A stretch of DNA of 33,369 nucleotides from Branchiostoma floridae (GCF_000003815.2 NW_023365833.1:1-33369); one strand, 5' to 3'; shown: positions 1-9,000, counted from the first letter of the stretch. The notes: a model not told the origin generated them from the sequence alone. A program made the numbers and translations.

Positions 1-106
1 TCATGTAGCAGCCGTCACTCGTATGTATGTTGTACCATATAAGGTACAAGTGTAGGAATATGTTTATCAGGACTGTACACTTTATCTCTTTTATACATTT
101 TGCCTG

Positions 107-190
107 ACCCTTACCTCTTCAGTCCTCATTAATTACATCAGTGAAAACCGGACTACAGGCCCGTTTGAGAGCTCCTCATGAATTAGCAAA
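107..190 (+). repeat. Dispersed SINE-like repeat, copy 1
   Basis: This stretch runs from TGACCCTTACCTC through a TGAAAACCGG segment to GAGCTCCTCATGAAT. It matches 30119-30190 (TGACCCTTACCTC, then GATTTGAGCTTCTCATGAAT) and in part 12381-12415. Three copies in 33 kb mark an interspersed element; I cannot name the family. Confidence 0.5.
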
Positions 191-214
191 CTTCAAGCAA
201 ACAGAGAAACTTAC

Positions 215-420
215 GACATTCTATAGACGACCATCCCTTCCGGGCTCAGCCATCGCGACGACGCCCCGCCCTCCACAGCGGCGGCCCGGCGCACCGTGTT
301 GCCGAACGCGAGCGGCGGCGGCGGGACCAGGCTGTCCGGCACCGGGACCCAGCGGTCCGTCAGGCCGCTCAGCGTCGAGTTGTACCACGAGAACGCGTAC
401 TCGATCGTCACCGACATGTT
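215..420 (-). CDS. Gene A exon 8: Cys-loop receptor ligand-binding domain (partial)
   Basis: This 206-nt GC-rich exon (acceptor CACCCCAG, donor GTAAGT) encodes about 68 residues. [18 protein letters not shown] matches the beta-2 region with the loop D tryptophan. [20 protein letters not shown] aligns with the segment that usually carries the WxPD motif. [13 protein letters not shown] matches the strand before the Cys loop. The conserved tryptophan of WxPD is replaced by VPPP. NST is a potential N-glycosylation site. The Cys loop and membrane helices lie outside the window. Confidence 0.65.
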
Positions 421-3400
421 CTGGGGTGACGTGAAACAGCAGACATAATAAGGTATGCTTATACATCATTCGTGGCGTTAAGAACAGCGCTGAGACTCAG
501 TCTTCGACCACTTTAGTCTCTATTCGTCTATTTTTTTCAGGAACAAACAGGAAGTCCGACCACTTCTCCTGTAAAATCTTTCTTTGCTCTACCCACCCCC
601 ACACCAAAGGAGTTTTTATTTAAATTGGCAATCAGCAACAAGGGTTTTATTTTGAGCCGGTTATAGGGTGAGTTGCCCTGATCTGAAAGTCGAGTTTCAT
701 TGAGCACTTTTGACTTGAAACAACCGACAGGAGTCCGGCGTGGTTATACTGGCGGACAAGGTGTTTACACTACCTGACCTGATATCGTTAGGTGCAAAGT
801 CATAACAGGCTGCTGAAGCAAAATCCAAGACCAAGATTGTGTTAAATGATACCAAGGACGTATCACAACATACTATCAAATCTAAAGCTATACACTCAAA
901 TGCCAAATACCGCATGTTCCTCAGAGAGCTGACCAACGTGACGAAGGTAGGCGGATGTAGCGATATCAAATCCGCCAGCTGGAAATAGAAAGGAATGCAA
1001 AGTTGTGAAAAATGGTACGCAAACAGCTAGCGATAGGTAGCTAGCGATAGGTACAACACATGTGTATTTCAAACACCGACCAAGGCGTACTGGTCTGAGA
1101 TTTGTCCTTCTAGCTGAGATTCTCTCTCCTATTGTATGAAGGAAAGTTGCCAGACAATCACGTCAATCAGTCAACGTGATTGGCTAGTATTTTTCCCTTC
1201 AAAAGCGCGAAGGAGAGTATCTGATTGGCTGATAGCTGGCCAGCGCTAAACCAGTGAAGAACATGTCGCAGTGCAGTACGCCGGGCCTGTGCGCCGAGTA
1301 CGCTCAAAACACACGCTCCCCAAGCAGAGGTGCGGCTCCGATTGTTTTTGAAGTGTTTAAGTAGTCGTTTTTGTCTGGCCAGTGGACATGAGGAAAACGC
1401 TATAAGATAGAAAGCCCGACAAAAACGTCTAAAACACGTCAAAAACAGCCTTGAAGCCTACGCTTGGAGAGTATACTAAACACACTAGCAGCGGACCTGA
1501 CGTGAAAGGATGGTTGGTGGTACTCTCCAAGCAGAGGTTGGTGGAAAAAAACGTGACCTTTCCCTTTCATAATTCTTTTTTTAACCGGCATTCCCAAAGG
1601 TCTGACCGTTTACAAAATTATATTCAGCTGCTTGAGTAACTGTTTTTGGCATGTCGTATTACCTGGATGTTAAATCTTCCTCGACATACCTTTATTTTCC
1701 CATGAGTTGCTCCCGTCATACCCCGGCAGAAGGGACTCTACCGGCTGCCGCAGCCTCTCCGCCTCCAGCCACGTGTGCGTGCCGTTGGGATCTTCGGTTG
1801 GGTTCAGCAACCCCTGCAACCCATTCGATTAGCCTGGTATCCAGCCGTAGTATAGCTCCCGAATCTGTTCTGTTCTCTTCGCAAATACAAAGAGGGCAGA
1901 AGAGATTCGCGATCTATAATACGGCTGGATACCAGGCTCTAGATGTAAACGTACGTGACAGGAAATGCTGAAAAGTCTTCCGTACACGCAAAAGTAAAGA
2001 TATTAAGGTGGGTTCACACGTGCATATATACTAAAGTCCGTTTGAGGTCCGTATGGAAGTCGTAGCCTCTACCAGACTCCACAGGCCGTTGGAAAAATAG
2101 CAGCAATCGGACAAATATAGACAGATAACATGCCAAGCGAGTTAGCTGGCCGAGGATTATGGTTTGCGACCCAGCTAATTCGTTTGGTAAATCATCTGTC
2201 TATATTTGTCCGATTTCTACGACCAGCGACCTGCGGAGTCTGGTATAGGTTAAGAATTTCAAACGGACTTGATAATATATGTACGCACGTGTGAACCCAT
2301 GGCCACCTCTACATTAGTGATTATATGCGTACACTACATTCGTTAAAATTTCATGTCTACCTATGTATTGAATTCTGAATAAACAAAAGTAACCACATTT
2401 ATAAACAAAAAGTGATGCTTACATCGACATATTGGAAGTCCTGGGCTCCTGTAGAAAGATACAAAATACTTCACCTTAAAACATGTCATACTGCGAAGCT
2501 TCATGCAGTTGTGTGGAACGAAAACCTATTAATTCCGACATATTTGCTTTTCACACTGGAAATGAATTCGAACAATCAGTCAAGCATGACTCATCTACTA
2601 TTGACTATTTATTGGTTTAGCTGTTTAACACGCACAGCCAGGATTGCCCAACTAGCCTGTAGCTATTACAAAGACCTAGCCCTGCTGACAAGGACAATAC
2701 AAATTAACTATCTACACGTAACTTCAAAAGAGGCTATGTGTCCATGACAACTGACCTGTATCAGCTGTGCAGTCGGCACCTTCGTAACACAGTCGACTGT
2801 CCCCTGAGTTCCCGGGGCAGTGGTCATTCCCGAAGATGTCCGGTTCGTTCGGACACTCGCGATCCCGCGTCTGTCGGCCCAGTCCGCAACCAACGCTGCA
2901 CTCGGACCAGGGGCCCCAATCCGACCAAGGCTGTATCTCTGTGGAACACAATCAGAACAAATACGATTTCCTTAAAAAACATTTTCAGGTAGTACTATAC
3001 CATCTGTTCTGTTCAGCTGGTTAGGTTTCCACGATCAGCACACCACTTAAATCGAAGAACCATAAAAACATACCATCCATGTCATTTTCATGTTTCACTT
3101 AAAAGTTTTTTGTACACAACATACAAAAACTGATGAACATAAAGTATAAGTGATCAGAATATTAAGAAATTAAATGAATGTAAATATAATTGATGTTTCA
3201 GTAACAGTGAATAAAAGGAAGGTAGAATTATGAAGCCATAATGGTAGAAAAAAACCAAACCATCGTTTCCAGTTAGACGAGCAGATAGTGGCTAAAACGA
3301 TGACTTGCCTGTGCATGTACGTCCATCGGCGTCCAAGTAATGTCCATCTTCACAAGAACAGACGAAACTGCCCCATGTGTTGTGGCATTGGTGGTCGCAC

Positions 3401-6400
3401 GCATCGATGGACATCTCACATTCATCCACGTCTTGATGATAAAAAGAAGTAAGAAAAAAGTTAAACATTCTCTTTGAAATAAATTGCGATTAATAAAAAC
3501 ATCGGCAATCCCAAAGAACACGATAACACTAGACTGTTTCCTAAAAACCCGTCTTAGGCTGAGGTCCCTAAGCCTTTGTCTCTACCAGGCTGTTCGACCA
3601 GCGATCCACGGAGCCTGGTAGGGGCTAATGTAGCCCCGACCGGGCCCCGAAGCCACAAGTTTGTCCCAGTAGACTGGCGGATACCAGTGTTCTTCACGGG
3701 TAGGTCACCGCGTTTATATGTTACCTGGTCCCGGCTTGATTTTAAGTCCGACTTAAGTTCAAACCGATGCTCTGTCGGGCCAACAAATATCCCGGAAGCT
3801 GCAAGGAGATCCACGAGACCATGTAGGCCCACGCCCGAAAGTGCCAAAAATAGCCCGTGAACTCAGTTAACCACGGTTACCAAGCAAGCAAAAATATTTT
3901 GCAGCGGTCACTACGGAGGATGGTACTCTACGCTATTACTTACCCTCACATCCTTTGGAATCACTTTTCAAGCTGTATCCTTCCAGACACGAACAGTTGT
4001 GGCTCCCAAACGTGTTGTGGCAGGTCTGGCTGCACCCACCGTTATCAGTGGCACATTCGTCCACATCTGGAACAAACAAATGTTTAATCTAAAAAAAAAA
4101 CGTTGGATGCACAATCATATTGCAACATGTTTAAACCATACAAATGTGCGTGCTTGATTGATGCTCAGTTATCGATGTGCTGAATGAGTGATTAAACGAG
4201 TGAGTGAGTAAATAAGAGTGAATGAATCACATTTACAGTGAATTAATGAGTCAGTAAGTCAGTGAGTGAGAATATGAAGGTGAAAGAGTGAATTAATGAA
4301 CGATTGAGTAATGTATAAATGAGCCAGTGTATGAGTGTTTGTATGAATAAGTGAGTGATCTAGTGTGAATGAATGAATGAATGAATGGATGAATGAACGA
4401 ATGAGGGAGAGCGAATGAGTGAACGCTGAAGCCTGAGCGATGTAACTCTGGTAAAACAAATAATGAAAATTAAATGATGAATGAATGAGTGAATGTATGA
4501 GTAAGCGAGTATGAGTGGGTGAATGAGTGAGTGAGTAGTGAGTAAATGAGTGAAATGAATGCCTGAGATATTTTGTTCACCTTCACACACAAGATCCTCT
4601 CCCGTCCAGTTGCCCTGTGGACTGCAGGTCCTGTTGACATCTCCGGAAGCTGCTCGGAATCCCGGAACACACTCATAGGAATAGAGGCAGTCGTAGAGGC
4701 TGAGTTCAGGTTCGACAGTGTGTTCTGGTCTCGGGGGGTCTCCACAGTCGCGCTGGAATATGTCTGAGTGGATAACAGAAACATGACTACCATCCTGTTG
4801 TTGTTGTTTCACATTTGGTTATTTCTATTCACTAACTGTACATGGGTTACGTCAATGAAGTTTAGACATCCATGTAATAAGATGATATGCGCCAAATAGC
4901 ATTTACACACAAGCAACTGGATATGATTTGGGAAATGGTCGGACGTTTCAGATAACATCCGCTATTTTTCGCCTGTGACACAGAAGAGATCTAGTTTTAG
5001 AGCGAGTTTATATCTTAATTATGAATTGATATGCAAAGGATATGAATTTTAGTATTCCAATAGGACAAGAGTAGCTTCCTATTGGACTTCTAAAAATTGC
5101 CTTTATCTCCTTTGCATATCAATTCATAGTTGTGATATAAACCCGGTCTAAAACTAGATCTCTTCAGTGTTTTTTTTATCTATGCTGTGACCACACCTCT
5201 TCTTTAGCAGCTGTGCTGACATTTACAATGCATCACGCTGGCGAATATCGGTGAGGTGGGCATTAACTATTCGTTTAAAGTTCTTCAAGTTTCTGATATT
5301 TACAATGTCCTTTGGTAGACAGTTCCATAGCTTAACTGTGGCTGGGAGAAAAGTGTCACTGACGAAAGATAACGGATGCTATCTATAATGTCTGAACGCT
5401 TTCAAAATGATATCCAGTTGCTTGAGTAATCGCTACTTGATGTACATGGGCAACTTTTATGTTTGTGCCCTATCAACTTGATACTGTATTACCTTGTACT
5501 TTTATATATAATACAGATGTTGTTCGCCACTGTACTTCGGTTGAAATCACTGACGACGTGAACAAAGTCTGTCTGTTGCACAAGATCAATATTTCACTCA
5601 TGATAGCTAATGTTTGGGAACAGGAGTAAACATGACCACACTGGAGAGGAAAAGGCCTTGTGACCATACCTGTTTCACAGATAAAGCCATGCTGGGCATC
5701 ACATCCTGTATCCCTCCACTCATTGTGATCGTCCCGATTAGCCATACGGATACAGTCTTCGTTGTCGTTGGAGGTTGGTCCGCCAGGTCCCCAGAAACTC
5801 CCCACTGGCTCTTCATCGTCCCACACGAAACGTCCTTCCTCCGCCAAGTCGTTCAGTCCGATCCATGTGTCCATGTTGTGTTTGACACAGTTCCGCAGTT
5901 CCACGACGAAGTTGCTGGTTTCCTGGTCTTTGGGGAGAGCCAGGCGAGAGTGGTGACACGCGCAAAGGGCTTTGGCTTCTGCGTATGACACCCTCTCTTC
6001 GAAAACTCGGAAACATCTGGAGCCGTGCCTTCGCCAGTCAGGACCGCAGGTGACACCGGCCGCTGTGTGGGGAGAGGTACGTGTTGAATAGATATACAAA
6101 GATGACAAATTAAGAATGTTTTCTTAATTTGTCATCTTTTTATATAATTGGTTTTTGGTCGCAGTTTCATTGATACAGATATTAACATGTTTTATCATAT
6201 GGGACACTGTTTTTGTTTCACATCATAAAATATAAACTCATAATTAAGGTATAAAACATGCTCTTTAACCAGTTTCAGTGTAACAAAATGCTACTTGAAA
6301 CCTCTGAAGGTTTCCAAATTCCAAGTAAGGGCTTTTTGACGGCCTGCATGTCTAACATTCATTAACGTGAGGCGTGAGGCACTGTTTGGTGCATGAAGCG

Positions 6401-8479
6401 GACGGAAATCAGGAATATATAGATCACAGCATTTTACAAATTTCTCACAGAAACAAGATTAGACCAAAAAAAGCAAAAGTATATTTGAGTGTTAAAAACG
6501 GACATTACTTTTCATCAAATGGTGTAGATAAACTTGCAAATGTATGTAATTATAATGTATGTCATTGTTATAAGTAACTGCGTAGATATTTACCTTTAAA
6601 TTGCCATACATTGTACCCGTTACACTTGTTGTGCAATAAAGATTGACTGACTCTATTGTCCACTGTGGACAATGTTCACCCCTCGGCCGGCTACACCCCT
6701 TGGCTAGCTTTTTATACTATCTTACGCCACCGTAGGATCTGCTTGGAGATTAGCTGCCCTACCATTTGAACACCGGAGTACTTCCATTCGCATACTGATA
6801 CGCTCTTGCCACTCCGAAGGACGGAACCGTACGTAGCGGGCTGTTACAGGTTCACTAAGCAGATGTTGGACGGTGCAGTGCCTATTGCTGTTGCCCTCAA
6901 ACTCCTTTGTGAGGAAGAGGAAATGTGTGTATATGATAATGATGAACCAAAAACCAAGGTATTCAATAAGATGTTGGAACGGTAAAAATAGAGTGTGGAC
7001 AGGTCACAGTGCAAGACAGTTAAACCAACAAAAGAATACTGTTAAAAATGAGGAGGATATAATATACTGGGAATTAGAAAAAAAAGATCTCATTAATTCA
7101 CTAGTAAATGTTGAAAAAATATCTATAGGCGACCTTTTCTTGTCCTTGTTCAGAGTACGTGTTCCAGTTGTTGCCATTAGAGCTAAAGTCTAGTTTGTAA
7201 CGTTTGACCCACTGGTCGTAACCAGGTCTCCCTTGCGTAATGACACCCGCTACCTTGGTCTCTGTGCGCAGGTCAACCTAGAGAAGGACGACAATTATAG
7301 GACATGTCTTTGCAGCCCCAAAACACATTAAAACGAAGAAGAAGAAAAGAGTATGCTTTGCCACATCAAAATGTATATATGAAGGAATTCGAAAGATGCT
7401 AGCCGATGTTACTGCATCAGCTGATAAATATAGCACTATTCAGAAACACGAGTCATGCATAGGACATGCATATGGTTATGTCAATTTATGGGAAAATGTA
7501 GATTTGATCGGTATGTGTTGTGTTCAGTTGTCAGCACTGGCATAGCTACGCTGTCGAAAATGTTAAACGGTTACCTATTCCGGTGTTACTCTCACCTGAA
7601 GCCATTGATTTTTGTCCTTGTGTTGAGCACACCAGGCTCCTCCCCACCCAACGCCACTTGTGTCAGCATTCTTTTGAGAGTTTAGAAGTGCTTTATCAGT
7701 AGAGCAGTCATCAAAAGTTGAAAATGCGGTTTTCTCAACATCATCATTCCACCCAACAGACGGTTCCAAGCTGGTGCATGTCTCTGTAGCACAATGACAG
7801 ATGTAACACCTTCAGTACGGTGGTCAATACAGTATTTGTTTTGTACATGCACTTAAGGAATGATTTCAGGTTATTTGCTGATAACTGAGTCCAACTTGAA
7901 AACAGAGGAAGATCAATTTGGAAGCTTAGCATAATATCAATCAGCAGAATTAAGTTATTTCTGTAGTTTTGATCAGTATACAAATATTTTCAAAAAGATA
8001 GTGTAATCAGGCGTCCTTGTACGCAGACTTGTTTACGACGCACAATATATTATGGAGGATGACGTGATAAAAAGTTGGCACGCATGTAACGGTATTTGTC
8101 GTTTATGATACGTCATGTAAATGTATCATGCAAAGATAAACCGTTGATAAAATTAAAAAAAATATCTACAACCATTCTCGAAACAACATTTTGGTTACTT
8201 AGACGAAATAAAATAAACAGGGAATCAAACTATACTTGTCTGACACACTCTTAGTTGCAAATACTTGAAAAGTTGGGAGAAAAACTTCAATGTGCTTGGT
8301 AATAGCAGAGCTCGAGGTCTAATTTTACGGGCCAACACCGACCGACCCCATTATTCATCTTAACTTTGATACCATGCCACGCTAACAATCGGTTACAACA
8401 CACCGTTTGAAACAGGCGGGAAAACGCAGAGAAGACAGACGAGCAGGCAGCAGACGACAGTCCGCCGGCGCCAGCTCAT
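215..8479 (-). CDS. Gene A: signal peptide, C-type lectin, Sushi, two EGF, TSP1, then Cys-loop receptor ligand-binding domain (3' partial)
   Basis: Eight coding exons join in one frame: 8404-8479, 5670-6062, 4581-4763, 3944-4066, 3309-3431, 2756-2938, 911-978 and 215-420. They give about 451 residues and the gene runs off the left edge. Order: signal peptide (1 to about 25), C-type lectin (26-156), Sushi/CCP (157-217), two EGF (218-299), TSP1 (300-360), start of a pentameric ligand-gated ion channel ligand-binding domain (361 on). Every module exon is phase 1-1, the mark of exon shuffling. The last two exons change phase (1 to 0, then 0 to 2). If the downstream exons encode four membrane helices, this is a channel with an extracellular-matrix-like N-terminal extension at the cell surface. 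The ligand is unknown. The exon chain rests on splice consensus and phase; the ion-channel part rests on about 90 residues, so another beta-sandwich family is possible. Confidence 0.72.
911..978 (-). CDS. Gene A exon 7: start of Cys-loop receptor ligand-binding domain
   Basis: This 68-nt exon has a strong acceptor (CTTTCTATTTCCAG) and donor GCG|GTATTT, entering in phase 1 and leaving in phase 0. It reads [20 protein letters not shown]. The pattern resembles strand beta-1 of anionic Cys-loop receptors (a short strand, then aromatic, Leu/Ile, Arg, then a Ser/Glu-Glu turn). It connects both neighbours in phase, which I take as the best support for the call. An open frame runs past the donor in another phase but leads nowhere. 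Confidence 0.6.
1597..1680 (+). repeat. Dispersed repeat family C, copy 1
   Basis: The stretch includes CAGCTGCTTGAGTAACTG and TTTTTGGCATGTCGTATTA followed by CCTGGATGT. The same string, with small changes, occurs at 14412-14458 and 5381-5445 in this orientation, and at 4847-4975 and 22470-22530 reversed. It is probably the end of a retroelement or SINE abundant in this genome. Confidence 0.6.
1831..1938. mobile_element. MITE family A, copy 1 (108 bp foldback)
   Basis: Terminal inverted repeats of about 40 bp start AGCCTGGTATCCAGCCGTA on both ends, continue TATAG, and reach the TCTGTTCTG/TCTCTTCTG segment near the middle. The element can fold into one hairpin. A second copy with the same termini lies at 16141-16348. 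No transposase is encoded. Confidence 0.75.
2010..2298. mobile_element. MITE family B (289 bp foldback)
   Basis: The ends are inverted copies of GGGTTCACACGTGC, and internal arms also pair (ATCGGACAAATATAGACAGAT against its complement near 2195-2215), so nearly the whole element folds back. An internal piece, CGACCAGCGACC followed by CGGAGTCTGGTA, resembles a stretch at 3594-3618. I could not decide the target site duplication. Confidence 0.7.
2756..2938 (-). CDS. Gene A exon 6: thrombospondin type 1 repeat
   Basis: This phase 1-1 exon of 183 nt contains [17 protein letters not shown], then RQTRDREC and later cysteines in HC, LC and DC. This is the TSP1 consensus with its WxxWxxW tryptophan ladder (possible C-mannosylation sites) and six cysteines. 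It is the last recognised extracellular module before the receptor ligand-binding domain. Donor GTCAGT; acceptor TTCCACAG. Confidence 0.92.
3309..3431 (-). CDS. Gene A exon 5: calcium-binding EGF-like domain with GC donor
   Basis: This exon has the same length and phase as exon 4 (123 nt, 1-1). It reads [16 protein letters not shown], then [16 protein letters not shown], with six cysteines and the calcium-binding signature. The donor is CAG|GCAAGT, a GC splice donor in an otherwise perfect consensus. Exons 4 and 5 probably arose by duplication. Confidence 0.87.
3550..3860. repeat. Probable transposon remnant in a gene A intron
   Basis: This moderately GC-rich stretch contains a palindrome CTACCAGGCT ... 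AGCCTGGTAG (3579-3618) whose core CGACCAGCGATCC resembles part of the element at 2010-2298. It carries overlapping open frames on both strands, as expected for a repeat; neither looks like a real protein. Confidence 0.4.
3944..4066 (-). CDS. Gene A exon 4: calcium-binding EGF-like domain
   Basis: This phase 1-1 exon of 123 nt starts [12 protein letters not shown] and continues [12 protein letters not shown] and LEGYSL. DVDEC plus the NTFGS segment is the calcium-binding EGF signature, and all six cysteines are present. Splice sites are GTAAGT (donor) and TTCCAG (acceptor). Confidence 0.9.
4150..4570. repeat. Degenerate GAAT/GAGT simple repeat
   Basis: About 400 bp are built from GAAT and GAGT tetramers (for example GAATGAATGAATGAATG around 4370), ending at the donor of the Sushi exon at 4581. 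Long frames in this tract (Ser-His-Ile-rich when read on the minus strand) are repeat artefacts. Confidence 0.85.
4581..4763 (-). CDS. Gene A exon 3: Sushi (CCP/SCR) domain
   Basis: This phase 1-1 exon of 183 nt begins [10 protein letters not shown] and contains [18 protein letters not shown] and DLVCE. That is the Sushi consensus: four framework cysteines, an aromatic-glycine motif and the late tryptophan. One additional cysteine lies in [10 protein letters not shown]. Donor GTGAAC is followed directly by a GAAT/GAGT repeat tract in the intron. Confidence 0.88.
4847..4975 (-). repeat. Dispersed repeat family C, copy 2 (reverse orientation)
   Basis: It carries TTTAGACATCCATGTAATAAG, then CAAGCAACTGGATATGATTT, then GGTCGGACGTTTCAGATAAC. 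It is the reverse complement of the order seen at 1597-1680 and 5381-5445 and is the fullest copy in the window. Confidence 0.55.
4983..5165. mobile_element. MITE family D (183 bp, near-perfect hairpin)
   Basis: The ends are inverted copies of about 58 bp beginning GAAGAGATCTAGTTTTAGA and reaching ATGAATTGATATGCAAAGGA. The inner part is also palindromic (CCAATAGGA / TCCTATTGG). It is a non-coding foldback transposon in the intron upstream of the Sushi exon. Confidence 0.8.
5223..5378 (-). pseudogene. LINE remnant: C-terminal end of a non-LTR reverse transcriptase ORF
   Basis: The minus strand reads [19 protein letters not shown], then [16 protein letters not shown], ending IRQRDAL and a stop at 5225-5223. 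The F-LP-TV--WN-LP--IV pattern is the common C-terminus of non-LTR retrotransposon reverse transcriptase proteins (CR1/jockey-like). The rest of the ORF is missing, so this is a 5'-truncated relic. Confidence 0.6.
5381..5445 (+). repeat. Dispersed repeat family C, copy 3
   Basis: TGTCTGAACGCTTTCAAAATG then ATATCCAGTTGCTTGAGTAA matches the copies at 1597-1680 and, reversed, 4847-4975. It directly abuts the LINE remnant; the two may belong to one insertion. Confidence 0.5.
5670..6062 (-). CDS. Gene A exon 2: C-type lectin domain
   Basis: One phase 1-1 exon (393 nt) encodes a whole C-type lectin domain. Visible hallmarks are [13 protein letters not shown] at the start, the WIGL core motif (WIGLNDL), the conserved FVWDD strand, and the C-terminal cysteines in EDC, TGCD and FICE. 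The calcium and sugar motif usual in mannose or galactose binders (EPN or QPD, with WND) is altered: EPVGSFW is followed by NEWRD. Classical calcium-dependent sugar binding is therefore uncertain. Donor GTATGG; acceptor CACACAG. Confidence 0.9.
6098..6139. repeat. Perfect 19-bp inverted repeat (hairpin)
   Basis: The arms AAAGATGACAAATTAAGAA and their exact complement are separated by four bases (TGTT). It lies 36 bp from the lectin exon acceptor, on its intron side, and contains no mismatches, so it is either recent or selected. Confidence 0.85.
6657..6677. repeat. Short palindrome TTGTCCACTGTGGACAA
   Basis: A 17-bp palindrome lies just after the AATAAAG-containing tail at 6630-6655. It may be one end of an inserted element; nothing more can be said from one copy. 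Confidence 0.35.
8404..8479 (-). CDS. Gene A exon 1: start codon and signal peptide
   Basis: The ATG at 8479-8477 has a good Kozak context (A at -3, G at -1). It opens a 25-codon reading: MSWRRRT, then a hydrophobic run [13 protein letters not shown], then PPVSN, a typical secretory signal peptide. The exon ends in a GTGTGT donor in phase 1, which joins exactly to the phase-1 lectin exon 2.3 kb downstream. The joined codon gives alanine, a plausible signal peptidase region. The exon is too short to stand out as an open reading frame. Confidence 0.72.
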
Positions 8480-9000
8480 CTTGGAAGTTCCGCTGAGACC
8501 GAGAAAGCGCTACAACCCAACCCAAGCTCGTATGTTTCTCTTCGCACGCTCTGAACAAAATTTCATTTGTGATGAACGGATGAGTGTGATAGATATTCCA
8601 GACGTAGGCAATTTTTCTGCCCCCTAAAAATTAGCGTAATTAGTGGCGCTACTTAGGCCTGAGAGAGGCGTGGCCGCACGGCACAGCAATTTGGCACACA
8701 AAGGAAACTATTTCATCAAGTAGAAGGTTGGTAAGAATAAGACTGCAACTAAATTATTCATGCGACAACAATGTGATGCACAAATATGCTTTATTAAAAA
8801 CTTGGCCAGGTATTAACCTGAACCCCCCTGGCATGCGACTTACATGTAGCCGTTGTTACTTTCTTGCCGCCAACACTACAAGTGTTAATCTTTGTTTGTT
8901 CTGTGTTTGTTTGTCTGTTTGTTTGATAAAAGGATCACGAAGTAAAAAGTAATGTTGCTGTTGACGTTAGTACCCGAAACAGGTTGATAAGAATTAAGAT
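8480..9000 (-). promoter_or_regulatory. Probable gene A promoter and 5' UTR region
   Basis: It lies directly upstream of the gene A start codon (minus strand). The stretch around 8420-8700 is richer in GC and CpG than its surroundings. No TATA box is visible within 150 bp of the ATG. The call rests on position and composition only; a 5' UTR intron is possible. Confidence 0.35.

Larger units (their letters stand above)
979..2755. other. Intron between gene A exons 6 and 7, filled with small repeats
   Basis: No supported exon is seen here. It holds a short tandem duplication near 1025-1052 (TAGCTAGCGATAGG twice) and paired CCAAGCAGAGGT motifs at about 1320 and 1529 with an inverted partner near 1463. 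It also holds a dispersed repeat at 1597-1680 and foldback elements at 1831-1938 and 2010-2298. Open frames on both strands here fall within these repeats. Confidence 0.6.
6063..8403. other. Gene A intron 1
   Basis: No exon is supported in these 2.3 kb. It holds a perfect 19-bp-arm inverted repeat at 6098-6139 and a possible retroelement tail at 6630-6655 (GTTGTGCAATAAAGATTG then ACTGACT). There is also a GC-richer stretch at 6660-6870 with a palindromic TTGTCCACTGTGGACAA. The frame at 6873-7193 (plus strand) is not recognisable. Confidence 0.55.

Noticed and set aside
697-969. Open frame of 90 codons on the minus strand overlapping gene A exon 7
   Set aside because: It uses a different phase from the receptor frame, cannot be joined to the exon at 215-420 without a stop, and shows no protein pattern. 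The plus-strand reading of the same stretch, ending KSASWK, contains an in-frame stop.
2423-2448. 26-nt candidate exon with acceptor TTTCTACAG and donor GTAAGC
   Set aside because: It ends in phase 0, whereas the next receptor exon needs phase 1; inclusion leads to a stop. It could at most be a cryptic or poison exon.
3554-3860. Overlapping long frames on both strands
   Set aside because: They lie in a repeat remnant with palindromes; neither has a recognisable domain, splice sites or compatible phase.
4259-4580. Ser/His/Ile-rich extension of the Sushi frame
   Set aside because: It is read-through into the GAAT/GAGT simple repeat beyond a good donor at 4580-4579.
5473-5669. Continuation of the lectin frame beyond 5670
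   Set aside because: A GTATGG donor ends the domain right after the final lectin cysteine and the phase fits the next exon.
6873-7193. 106-codon plus-strand frame
   Set aside because: No domain or splice context; composition is AT-rich and it lies in an intron with repeat remnants.
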